Shown here: positions 57,209 through 64,000 of the stretch, in pieces
Layout: each line of letters opens with the position of its first letter
Position numbering within the stretch: the stretch's first letter is position 1
Source: Streptomyces chartreusis
GTDB taxonomy: Bacteria; Actinomycetota; Actinomycetes; Streptomycetales; Streptomycetaceae
Length of the DNA stretch: 64,000 nucleotides
Assembly: GCF_008704715.1 (NCBI RefSeq)
Contig: NZ_CP023689.1
Coordinates: forward strand, 9,734,001-9,798,000
Direction of reading: 5' to 3'
Notes under the pieces: generated by a model
Databases searched by the model: none
The model's input: only the letters and a program-made list of their open reading frames with translations
What the model was told of the DNA's origin: nothing
Program-made: the position numbers and the translations under genes

Positions 57209-58660
57209 CTACCGGTTGCGGGTGATCGTCTTGTGCTCGACATAACCGGTCAGGCCGACCTTGCCGTACTCACGGCCGATGCCGCTCGACTTGAAGCCGC
57301 CGAACGGACCGTCGAAGCTCATCGGGGCTCCGTTGAGGCTGACCGTGCCGGTGCGCAGCCGGCGTGCGACGGCGAGGGCCCAGTCGGGGTCCGTGGTCCA
57401 GATACCGCCGGACAGGCCGTACTCGGAGTCGTTGGCGATACGGACGGCGTCGTCCTCGTCGTCGTAGGCGATGACGGCCAGGACGGGGCCGAAGATCTCC
57501 TCCTGCGCGATCCGCATGGAGTTGTCCACGTCGGCGAACACGGTCGGGGTGACGTAGTTGCCCTGCTCCAGGCCCTCGGGGATCTCGGGACCGCCGGTCA
57601 CCAGGCGGGCGCCTTCCTTGATGCCGATGCTGATGTAGTCGATGACGCGCTGCTGCTGGTCGCGGCGGATCATCGGGCCGATGAAGGTGTCGGGCGCGGA
57701 CGGGTCGCCGACCTTCAGCGACTCCACCATCTCCTTCACCGCCGTGACGACCTCCTCGTAGCGGCTGCGCGGGGCGAGGATGCGGGTCTGAAGGATGCAC
57801 GCCTCGCCGTTGTTGCCGAGCGCTCCGAAACGCAGGCCCTGCATGGCCGCTTCCAGGTCGGCGTCCTCCAGGACGAGGGCGGCGGACTTGCCGCCGAGCT
57901 CCAGGCCGACCCTCTTGAGGTGCTCACCGGCGATGGAGGCGATGCGCCGGCCGGCCCGGGTCGACCCGGTGAAGGAGATCTTGTCGACCCCGGGGTGCGA
58001 GACGAGGTACTCGCTGGTCTCCCGGTCCGCGGGAAGGATACTCAGCACGCCCTGCGGCAGGCCGGCCTCATGCCACAGCTCGGCCATGAGCGTCATGCTG
58101 AGGGAGTTCTCCGGGGACACCTTGAGCACGACGGTGTTGCCCGCGAGCAGCGCCGGGACGAGCTTGGCGATGGCGGCGGAGAACGGTGAGTTCCACGGGA
58201 TGACCGCGGCGACCACGCCTATCGCCTCGCGCCGCACGATGGTGTCGAAGCCGACCGACGGATCGGCGGGCTCGACGATCTCCTCCCACCCGAACTCCTC
58301 GGCCGCCTTGAGGTAGCCGTTCACCTGCCGCGTCAGGAACGGCTGACCGGCCCTGGTGAACCAGCCTGCGGAACCGTTCTCCTTGGAGATCACCGCGGCG
58401 ATCTCGTCGGCGCGTGCCGCCCGCAGGGCGTCGTAGCGGCGGACGATATCCATCCGCTCAGCGGGCGTGGTGTGCGGCCAGGGCCCCCGGTCGAAGGCCT
58501 CGCGGGCCGCGGTCACGGCCGCGTCCACGTCGGCGGGGGCGGCCTGCGCCACGCGGCCGAGGACGGACTGGTCGTGGGGCGAGAGGATGTCGAGCGGCAG
58601 CGCCGGGTCGCTGGGAGCGACCCACGAGCCACCGATGTAGAGCTTGTCGTGAACAGTCAT
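57209..58660 (-). CDS. Aldehyde dehydrogenase
   Basis: A 483-residue NAD(P)-dependent aldehyde dehydrogenase. Asn157 (PWNSPF), the general-base Glu254 (LELGGKSA) and the nucleophile Cys288 (NGEACIL) are all present. ATG 58660 follows AAGGA; the frame is open upstream across the SDR gene but without a ribosome site. It follows the SDR gene by 71 bases in the same direction. A betaine-aldehyde or similar substrate fits the context but not a specific signature. Confidence 0.9.
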   Translation of the reverse strand: MTVHDKLYIGGSWVAPSDPALPLDILSPHDQSVLGRVAQAAPADVDAAVTAAREAFDRGPWPHTTPAERMDIVRRYDALRAARADEIAAVISKENGSAGWFTRAGQPFLTRQVNGYLKAAEEFGWEEIVEPADPSVGFDTIVRREAIGVVAAVIPWNSPFSAAIAKLVPALLAGNTVVLKVSPENSLSMTLMAELWHEAGLPQGVLSILPADRETSEYLVSHPGVDKISFTGSTRAGRRIASIAGEHLKRVGLELGGKSAALVLEDADLEAAMQGLRFGALGNNGEACILQTRILAPRSRYEEVVTAVKEMVESLKVGDPSAPDTFIGPMIRRDQQQRVIDYISIGIKEGARLVTGGPEIPEGLEQGNYVTPTVFADVDNSMRIAQEEIFGPVLAVIAYDDEDDAVRIANDSEYGLSGGIWTTDPDWALAVARRLRTGTVSLNGAPMSFDGPFGGFKSSGIGREYGKVGLTGYVEHKTITRNR

Positions 58661-58731
58661 GATCTCGATTCCTTGAGTGTGTGGACTGGCTGGGCGAGAG
58701 GGGTGAGGCGGCGGGGCGAGGGGAGTGACCG

Positions 58732-59571
58732 TCAGGCGGCCGGGTAGTCCGTGGAGCGGCTCACGTCGGCCCACTTCCTGGCCTCGGTCAGACGCGCTTC
58801 CTCCGACTCGACGGCGATGCCGAGGGCGTCGCTGCCGAGGAGGAGCCGGCGGGGCGGCTCGTCCGCTTCGACGGCGCGGATGATCGCTTCGGCCATACGG
58901 TCGGGGTCGCCGGGTTCGTTTCCGGCGTACTCGGCGAACCTGCGCTGCCAGGCGCCGACCGTCGACTCGTAGTCGGCGGTGACGGGCCCTGAGGGCTCCG
59001 CCGCTCCCTCCGCCCAGCCGGTACGGATGCCGCCGGGCTCCACGATGGTCACCTTCACGCCGAAGGGGGCGGCCTCGTTCGCCAGGACCTCGGAGAAGCC
59101 CTCGACCGCGAACTTGGCCGTCTGGTAGGCGCCGAGTCCGGGCGTACCACCCACTCGTCCGCCGATCGAGGAGATCTGCACGATGTGCCCGGACCGCTGG
59201 CGCCGCATGACCGGGAGCACCGCCCGCGTCACGTTGACGACGCCGTAGAGGTTGACCTCGACCTGTGCGCGGAACTCGTCCTCGTGAAAGTCCTCGATGG
59301 ATCCGCTGGTGGCGTAGCCGGCGTTGTTGACCACGACGTCGATCGAACCGAATCGCTCGACCGCCGCGGCCACCACGTCCCGGACCTGCGACGGGGACGT
59401 GACATCCAGCGCGACTGTCTCGATCCGCTGCGGATACGCGGACCGCACGGACGCCAGCGCGTCCGGCTTGCGGGAGGTCACCACGACCCGGTCGCCGGCC
59501 TCCAGCGCCGCGAGGGCGAGGGCCTTGCCGAGGCCCTGCGATCCGCCGGTGATCAGCCAAGTTCGTGACAT
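58732..59571 (-). CDS. Short-chain dehydrogenase/reductase
   Basis: A 279-residue classical SDR: cofactor loop TGGSQGLG, the NNAG motif, catalytic Ser in ISSIGG and YQTAK (Tyr and Lys). TSRKPDAL after strand 2 suits NADP. ATG 59571. First gene of the leftward unit with the aldehyde dehydrogenase, controlled from the intergenic operator at 59641-59662 shared with the divergent TetR gene. Confidence 0.9.
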   Translation of the reverse strand: MSRTWLITGGSQGLGKALALAALEAGDRVVVTSRKPDALASVRSAYPQRIETVALDVTSPSQVRDVVAAAVERFGSIDVVVNNAGYATSGSIEDFHEDEFRAQVEVNLYGVVNVTRAVLPVMRRQRSGHIVQISSIGGRVGGTPGLGAYQTAKFAVEGFSEVLANEAAPFGVKVTIVEPGGIRTGWAEGAAEPSGPVTADYESTVGAWQRRFAEYAGNEPGDPDRMAEAIIRAVEADEPPRRLLLGSDALGIAVESEEARLTEARKWADVSRSTDYPAA

Positions 59572-59619
59572 TGGGGATACCTCATCTCGTGGACTTGCCG
59601 CCCACTGGGCAGCGACTCC

Positions 59620-59647
59620 ACTGTAGACGTTTTTTCCATAACTGCAA
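59620..59647 (-). promoter_or_regulatory. Putative promoter of SDR/ALDH unit
   Basis: On the minus strand TTGCAG (59647-59642) and TACAGT (59625-59620) are spaced by 16 bases, each matching four of six consensus positions. The -35 lies inside the palindromic operator, so repressor binding would block polymerase. Confidence 0.5.
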
Positions 59648-59662
59648 CATCAATGTTGCAGT
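59641..59662. promoter_or_regulatory. TetR-type palindromic operator
   Basis: ACTGCAACAT, two bases (CA), ATGTTGCAGT: a perfect 10-base inverted repeat 70 bases from the SDR start and 70 bases from the TetR start. It is the probable site of autoregulation and of repression of SDR/ALDH. Confidence 0.8.
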
Positions 59663-59732
59663 AACTGTATGTGATGCATCTCGACACAGGACGTTAGGTG
59701 GCCGAACGTCCACGATCCCGTAGAATCAGTCG

Positions 59733-60284
59733 ATGATGAGAGCTGACGCCGCGCGCAATCTGAACGCCGTGCTCCGGGCCGGAGCCCGCCTTCTGGCGGA
59801 GGACCCGAGCACATCCATGGCGGCGATCGCCTCCGCCGCGGGCGTGGACCGCACTACGGTCCACCGCCGGTTCGCGAGCCGTGAAGCACTGCTCAGCGCG
59901 GTCTTCCAGGCCAAGCTCGACTCCGCGGAACGCGTACTCGACGAGGCGCGCCTCACGGAGGCGCCGGTCCCAGTGGCCCTGCACCGCTACGTGGAGGCGA
60001 TCGTCCCCGTCAGCCGCGAGTGGCCGGTGGACACGCGCCGCATGATGCAGCAGGACCCGGAGGCGCGGGTCCGCCGTGAGGAGCAGAGCGCTCGGCTGGA
60101 TGCGTTCATCCGCAGGGCGATCGACGAGGGCTGCATACGGGGGGAAGCCGACCCGACCTGGGCGCGCGCGGTCCTGGACCAGCTCGTCGACACTGTCGCC
60201 CACAAGTTCCACGACATGAAGCCCCCGCAGGCTGCCGACCTCGTGGTGGGGACGCTGTTGGGCGGGCTCGGGGCGGAGTCCTGA
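59733..60284 (+). CDS. TetR/AcrR-family regulator
   Basis: A 183-residue regulator. The helix-turn-helix is LAEDPSTSMAAIASAAGVDRTTVHRRFASREALLSAVF, followed by an all-helical ligand domain. ATG 59733. It diverges from the SDR/ALDH unit with a clear palindrome between them. The ligand is presumably the alcohol or aldehyde handled there. Confidence 0.88.
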   Translation: MMRADAARNLNAVLRAGARLLAEDPSTSMAAIASAAGVDRTTVHRRFASREALLSAVFQAKLDSAERVLDEARLTEAPVPVALHRYVEAIVPVSREWPVDTRRMMQQDPEARVRREEQSARLDAFIRRAIDEGCIRGEADPTWARAVLDQLVDTVAHKFHDMKPPQAADLVVGTLLGGLGAES

Positions 60285-60426
60285 TGACGGCTGTCGCCAG
60301 GGTGCGGCCCGGCGGACGACCGCACGTGACGCCGTTGCCGGCGGCCTGGAGTCTGGGTGGCATGCGCTTGAGGCTGTATCGAGTCGCGCCGGCCGTCGCA
60401 TGCTTCACGTGGCCGGGCAGGTGACG

Positions 60427-61518
60427 ATGATGTCCTCACTGCAGCAGAAGGTCCAAGGCGTCCTCGACGAACTCGTTGAGAGCGGGGCCGAGACGGGTCT
60501 GCAGATTGCCGTGTTCCACGAGGGTGCTCGTGTTGTCGACGCCGTGGCCGGCTTCGCCGACAGCCGGACCGGGCGCATGGCGACGCCCCGGACCCCCTTC
60601 TTCAGTTTCTCTGCCGGCAAGGTCATGACGTCGCTGATCGCTCACCTGCTGGTCAGGGACGGTGCCGTCGGATACGACACGCCAGTGGCCGACGTGTGGC
60701 CGGAGTTCGGTGCCCACGGCAAGGAGACGGCGACCCTTCGGCACGTGCTGACCCACTCGGTCGGCGTGCCGGCGATGCCTGGTGACATCGGCCCTGCCGA
60801 CCTGACGGACTGGTCACGGGTCTGCGGCGCGATCGCCGACGCGGAACCGCGGTGGCGCCCTGGGACCGAGACGGGGTACCACGCATTCACCTACGGCTTC
60901 CTGGTCGGCGAGGTCGCACGCCGGGCCACCGGCAAACCGATGCGGCAGCTCCTGCACGAATGGATCGCCGTGCCCTTGGGCCTGGAAGGTGACCTGTACT
61001 TCGGTGTGCCCCGAGCCGACCTGGCCGGCCTGGCGCGACTCGAAGACGCCGTACCACCCCCGGTCGCCCCACCGGCCGGCGACGTCATTCTCGCGCCCTG
61101 GGAAATGCAGCCGACCGCGGCCATGGGCAATAGCGAGGAGATCCAGCTGGCGGACATCCCATCGGTCGGCACTTTCACCGCGCGAGGAATCGCCGCCATG
61201 AATGCTGCGATCCTCGACGGCCGCCTCATTGATCCACGCCAGCTCGACGAGTTGACGGCGGTGGCCTTCCAGGGCATCGACCAGGTCTTCGGCAACCAGG
61301 TGCGGCTGGCCCTGGGTTATCCACTCGGCCGTATCGGAACGCGGCCCGACGAGACGCCCACGACGTTCGGCTGGATCGGCGGTGGCGGCAGCTACGTGTA
61401 TGCCGACACCGCCACCGGCACCTCCTTCGCCATGACCAAGACCCGTCTCACCCCGCACTTCAACACCGCACAACGACTCGCAGATCTGATCGCGGCTGAG
61501 ACCAACCCACATGCTTGA
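60427..61518 (+). CDS. EstB-like beta-lactamase-family serine hydrolase
   Basis: A 363-residue serine hydrolase. S-x-x-K appears as SFSAGK, the Tyr motif as YHAF, and GWIGGGGSYVY near the C-terminus corresponds to the third motif. The set is typical of esterase-type members such as EstB rather than drug-hydrolysing lactamases. I take ATG 60427 (MSSLQQKVQGVLDELV follows); the next codon is also ATG. It is convergent with the triple-repeat gene, 17 bases apart. Confidence 0.82.
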   Translation: MMSSLQQKVQGVLDELVESGAETGLQIAVFHEGARVVDAVAGFADSRTGRMATPRTPFFSFSAGKVMTSLIAHLLVRDGAVGYDTPVADVWPEFGAHGKETATLRHVLTHSVGVPAMPGDIGPADLTDWSRVCGAIADAEPRWRPGTETGYHAFTYGFLVGEVARRATGKPMRQLLHEWIAVPLGLEGDLYFGVPRADLAGLARLEDAVPPPVAPPAGDVILAPWEMQPTAAMGNSEEIQLADIPSVGTFTARGIAAMNAAILDGRLIDPRQLDELTAVAFQGIDQVFGNQVRLALGYPLGRIGTRPDETPTTFGWIGGGGSYVYADTATGTSFAMTKTRLTPHFNTAQRLADLIAAETNPHA

Positions 61519-61535
61519 GCACCGCCGAGCAGTCC

Positions 61536-62187
61536 CTACTCACCCAATTGCACATCGCCCAGCAAGACCTGCTGCCATTGGGCGTAGGGCGAGAGCGGGA
61601 AGAATCCGGTACATGCCCAGGCGGTGACGAACGGCTCCCACTCGTCCAGCGGTTCAGCGCTTACGTGCTTGATCCCGAGTGTCTCGCCGAGTGTGCCCTC
61701 TTTGGGCAGCTTCGCGGTGCGCGCATGCTGTATCCAGGGAACGGCTGTCGGCCCCTCGTCAAGCTCACCGGCCTGCGCTTCCCCCATCATGACTTGCTGC
61801 CACTGAGCGGTGGGGGAGAGGGAGAACGTCCCAGTGCACACCCAGGCCGTGACGAATCGCTCCCAAGCCGTAATGGGGTTGTGGTTCACGTGCTCAACCA
61901 AGCCTGAGGTGCCGAACGCGGCCGTCTTCGGGAGTTTTGCGGTGGGGGAGTGCTGGACCATCGGGAAGGTGGCGTCGTCCCCCGTCTCGCCTGGCTGTGT
62001 TTCCCCGAGCTGGAATTGCTGCCATTCGGCAATGTTGCCCACGAGACCGCCGTGGCCAGTGCACACCCAAATCGTCACGAAGGGTTCCCAGGCCGTAAGT
62101 GGATTGGGGTTCACGTGCCGGATGAAGAGGTGTTCACCCAGCTCGGCCACTCTGGGAAGCCTCGCGGTGTCTGAACCCTGAACCACA
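61536..62187 (-). repeat. 225-bp tandem repeat within the triple-repeat gene
   Basis: Three in-frame copies, each 225 bases including linker, encode the 75-residue units. The protein copies are clearly divergent (about half identical by eye), so the duplication is old. Confidence 0.7.
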
Positions 62188-62198
62188 GTGTTGACCAT
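61536..62198 (-). CDS. Protein of three 75-residue repeats, unknown family
   Basis: A 220-residue soluble protein that is almost wholly three tandem repeats with an exact 75-residue period (start points 5, 80, 155). Shared core: Q-x-S/A-x-TA-(R/K)-LP-K, HVN-x-NP, W-E-x-FVT-x-W-x-CTG, and (A/E)QWQQ-x-x-(L/M)G-(E/D)-x-Q-x-GE. One Cys per repeat lies in the invariant CTG, next to the FVTAW strand. No signal peptide or membrane segment. ATG 62198 follows GGAGG at five bases. I recognise no family. It diverges from the KAP NTPase gene, suggesting a joint role. Confidence 0.75.
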   Translation of the reverse strand: MVNTVVQGSDTARLPRVAELGEHLFIRHVNPNPLTAWEPFVTIWVCTGHGGLVGNIAEWQQFQLGETQPGETGDDATFPMVQHSPTAKLPKTAAFGTSGLVEHVNHNPITAWERFVTAWVCTGTFSLSPTAQWQQVMMGEAQAGELDEGPTAVPWIQHARTAKLPKEGTLGETLGIKHVSAEPLDEWEPFVTAWACTGFFPLSPYAQWQQVLLGDVQLGE

Positions 62199-62447
62199 CG
62201 CCACCTCCGCAGGTAGACGATTGTGTCCGCGGTGCGTAGCCGCACTGATAAGTGTTTCTCGGGCACTGCGGCTGTGCGAGTCGATCAGTGGCAGGGCACG
62301 GCAGCCGCGGCGCGGACCACGACGAGGCTGCCGCCCTACCACGTACGACGGCGCGCGGAGCCTGTTTTCGTCGGAACTCTCCCTCGTCGTCCCCGTTTGC
62401 GCATGATGGAGCGGCGCCTCAGTTGGTGCGATGAGGGGGATGGGGCG

Positions 62448-63743
62448 ATGGGGAAGATTGGGCTGCTCTCGGACAATGCGATCTCCGGTGCATCCGGTGA
62501 TGCGTTCGGGTTTCTGGCACATGCCCGTGTTCTGTGTGACGCGCTGGAAGGGACGGATGACCTTCCGCTCGCCGTGGGCATTTTCGGCCCATGGGGCATG
62601 GGCAAGTCGAGTTTCATGAATATCTGCCGCGACCTGCTGCGGCAGCGCGAGATTCCTGCCATCTGGTTCAACCCTTGGAAGTACGACCAGAAGGACGAGA
62701 TCTGGCACGCGCTCATTCAGACCGTACTCACCGAAATGGCCATCGATCTGGAGAGGCGTCGGAGCGAGGCCGGCGAATCGAAGCGTGAGCGGTTGACCCA
62801 GACGCTGGCCACCGTACGGCAGTTGAGTCAGGCGGCTGCCTGGCTCCTCGCCCGGCGGGCCGCCGGTCCGCTGACCGGCGGCTTGCTCGCGGCCGATGAC
62901 GTCGATCGTTTCCAAGACGCGATCACCGCCTCGGATGCCGCGGCATACCGCCATGTCAATCACTTCGAGGAGGACTTCAGGGAGGTCGTCCACCGGTACA
63001 CCGACGGCGGTCGACTCGTCCTCTTCGTCGACGACCTCGACCGCTGTACCCAGGACGCGGCAATCACCGTACTGGACTCCCTGAAACTGTTTCTCGGCGA
63101 GGCGTCCTGCGTCTTCGTGCTGGCGATGGACCAACAGGTGATCACCGAGGCGGCCGGACGGAAGGCGGGCGGCGACGAACCGGACCTCGTCCGCGGCCAG
63201 CAGTACCTGGAAAAGCTGATCCACTTCCCCTACCACCTGCCCGGAGTGCCGTTCGAAGCGCTCTACCGGCAATTGCAGACGAAGCTCCGGCCACCGGAAC
63301 TGGCCGGCTCGGGGGAACTCTGGGAACTGATCCAGTCCGCATTCGGCGCCAATCCCCGCCGGGTACGCAGATTCATCAATGGACTCAATCTCACCGCCGC
63401 GACCCTGGAGCTGCAACAGCCGCCGTCCGTACGGCGATTGCTGCACGCCGGTGTGCTGCTGGCATTACGGATGCTGTACCCGTCCTTCTTCCTCGTCCTC
63501 CAGGAAGATCCGGCCATCTGGTTCCGCTTCGACGAGGCCGAGGCCCGCAAGACACAACTCGGCGGCCGGGACGAAACGGTGGCCCAGGAGAATCCAGGCG
63601 TACGACGGCTCCTCGCGGACGTCTCCGCGCATCGCGCAGGGTTCGACTTCCCGCCACCGCCCAACGAGCAGGAGATCAGGCTGCTCACCGAGATCCTCAC
63701 GGTGACGGGCGGTCTGCCCTCGGCTCCTGAGGAGCAGTCATGA
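62448..63743 (+). CDS. KAP-family P-loop NTPase
   Basis: A 431-residue KAP NTPase. Walker A is GPWGMGKSS (residues 47-55), preceded by LAVGIFGPWG, and AIWFNPWKYD follows, a KAP hallmark. Walker B is LVLFVDDLDRC (190-200); the Asp-Arg-Cys after it is also typical. VFVLAMDQQVITEAA and NPRRVRRFINGLNL belong to the C-terminal lid. No transmembrane segments are inserted between the Walker motifs, so it is a soluble member. KAP proteins often figure in phage-defence or membrane-signalling complexes. ATG 62448 follows AGGGGGA; the stop overlaps the next gene (ATGA). Confidence 0.88.
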   Translation: MGKIGLLSDNAISGASGDAFGFLAHARVLCDALEGTDDLPLAVGIFGPWGMGKSSFMNICRDLLRQREIPAIWFNPWKYDQKDEIWHALIQTVLTEMAIDLERRRSEAGESKRERLTQTLATVRQLSQAAAWLLARRAAGPLTGGLLAADDVDRFQDAITASDAAAYRHVNHFEEDFREVVHRYTDGGRLVLFVDDLDRCTQDAAITVLDSLKLFLGEASCVFVLAMDQQVITEAAGRKAGGDEPDLVRGQQYLEKLIHFPYHLPGVPFEALYRQLQTKLRPPELAGSGELWELIQSAFGANPRRVRRFINGLNLTAATLELQQPPSVRRLLHAGVLLALRMLYPSFFLVLQEDPAIWFRFDEAEARKTQLGGRDETVAQENPGVRRLLADVSAHRAGFDFPPPPNEQEIRLLTEILTVTGGLPSAPEEQS

Positions 63744-64000
63744 GCAACGCCGCTTCGGAGCGGGACCTCTTCCAGGCCACCGGCCCCCGCCACGTCATCG
63801 GACTCGACATCGGGGATGGCGAGAGCGCCCTGTGCTGGGTGTCGACGGACCCGGCCACCATGCGGGACGAGCCGAAGGTCTTCGAACGGGACACGAACGA
63901 GAAGAGCATCATCACGGCGATCGCCTGGGAGTACGGGAAGAATGACGACGAGGGCGACGCCACCCGGTTTCTGATCGGCGAAGAGGCCGTGTTGTCCGAG
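63740..64000 (+). CDS. Hsp70/actin-fold ATPase (partial, C-terminus outside window)
   Basis: First 87 residues of a protein with a phosphate-1 motif of the actin/Hsp70 ATPase fold: HVIGLDIGDGESALCWV (D-x-G-x-x-x-S). FERDTNEKSIITAIAWEYG and TRFLIGEEAVLSE continue the fold in the way Hsp70-like domains do (the equivalent of 'IPS' and 'G-x-x-A'). The ATG at 63740 overlaps the KAP stop, giving obligate coupling. A chaperone, sensor or effector role cannot be told from this portion. Confidence 0.75.
   Translation, partial: MSNAASERDLFQATGPRHVIGLDIGDGESALCWVSTDPATMRDEPKVFERDTNEKSIITAIAWEYGKNDDEGDATRFLIGEEAVLSE

Overview
The window is a high-GC actinobacterial chromosome segment, almost certainly from Streptomyces or a close relative. 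Reasons: strong third-position GC, GTG and TTG starts, a ten-gene gas vesicle cluster in the Streptomyces order, a WhiB-family protein, a SigB/SigF-type sigma factor, SpoIIE-type phosphatases, a DUF574 (SAV2177-type) methyltransferase, and a cellobiose-type ABC transporter without its own ATPase. No tRNA, rRNA, CRISPR array or intact mobile element was seen; the only mobile trace is an integrase N-terminal fragment.

Layout. 1-2.6 kb: leftward STM4015-STM4014-STM4013 genes, the last cut by the window edge. 2.7-4.3 kb: a rightward pair (small protein plus DUF6745 protein). The two units diverge from a pair of promoters matching the RecA-independent DNA-damage motif used by PafBC. 4.5-10.2 kb: stand-alone FhaA-N (DUF3662) protein, ArsR-type regulator, secreted beta-propeller, quinone-oxidoreductase and HD-hydrolase pair facing a GlxA-type regulator, small membrane protein. 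10.4-11.2 kb: SigB/F-type sigma factor. 11.2-17.4 kb: beta-glucosidase, two sugar permeases, sugar-binding lipoprotein and a divergent LacI regulator, with twin LacI-type operators in between. 18.5-23.7 kb: gvpO-A-F-G-Y-Z-J-L-S-K. 23.9-27.3 kb: divergent SpoIIE-type proteins, one apparently catalytically degenerate. 27.4-48.3 kb: mixed small genes (cold-shock-like, DUF5519, DUF3592, hydrolases, alcohol dehydrogenase/YhgE-like permease/enoyl-CoA hydratase operon, DUF574 methyltransferase opposite a WhiB-like gene, VOC, DUF4287, PLP enzyme, serine hydrolase, GNAT, ABM, cupin, LRV-repeat protein). 48.5-60.3 kb: very large secreted PA14/sorbosone-dehydrogenase/CBM/DUF1080 protein, LysR regulator, arylsulfatase with its own formylglycine-generating enzyme, betaine-type binding lipoprotein, aldehyde dehydrogenase, SDR and a TetR regulator with a clear operator. 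60.4-64 kb: a serine hydrolase, then a protein made of three 75-residue repeats, divergent from a KAP P-loop NTPase that overlaps the start of an Hsp70/actin-fold ATPase.

How genes work together. The 11-17 kb block should import and hydrolyse a beta-glucoside oligosaccharide under LacI control. The gvp block encodes three GvpA-fold proteins plus accessory factors. The sulfatase and FGE form a self-contained maturation pair whose released product may be captured by the adjacent betaine-type binding protein (inference). The two least understood and most promising loci are the divergent STM4013-4015/DUF6745 locus with paired DNA-damage-type promoters, and the right-edge triple-repeat/KAP/Hsp70-like locus, which resembles ATPase-based conflict or stress systems but matches none I recognise.
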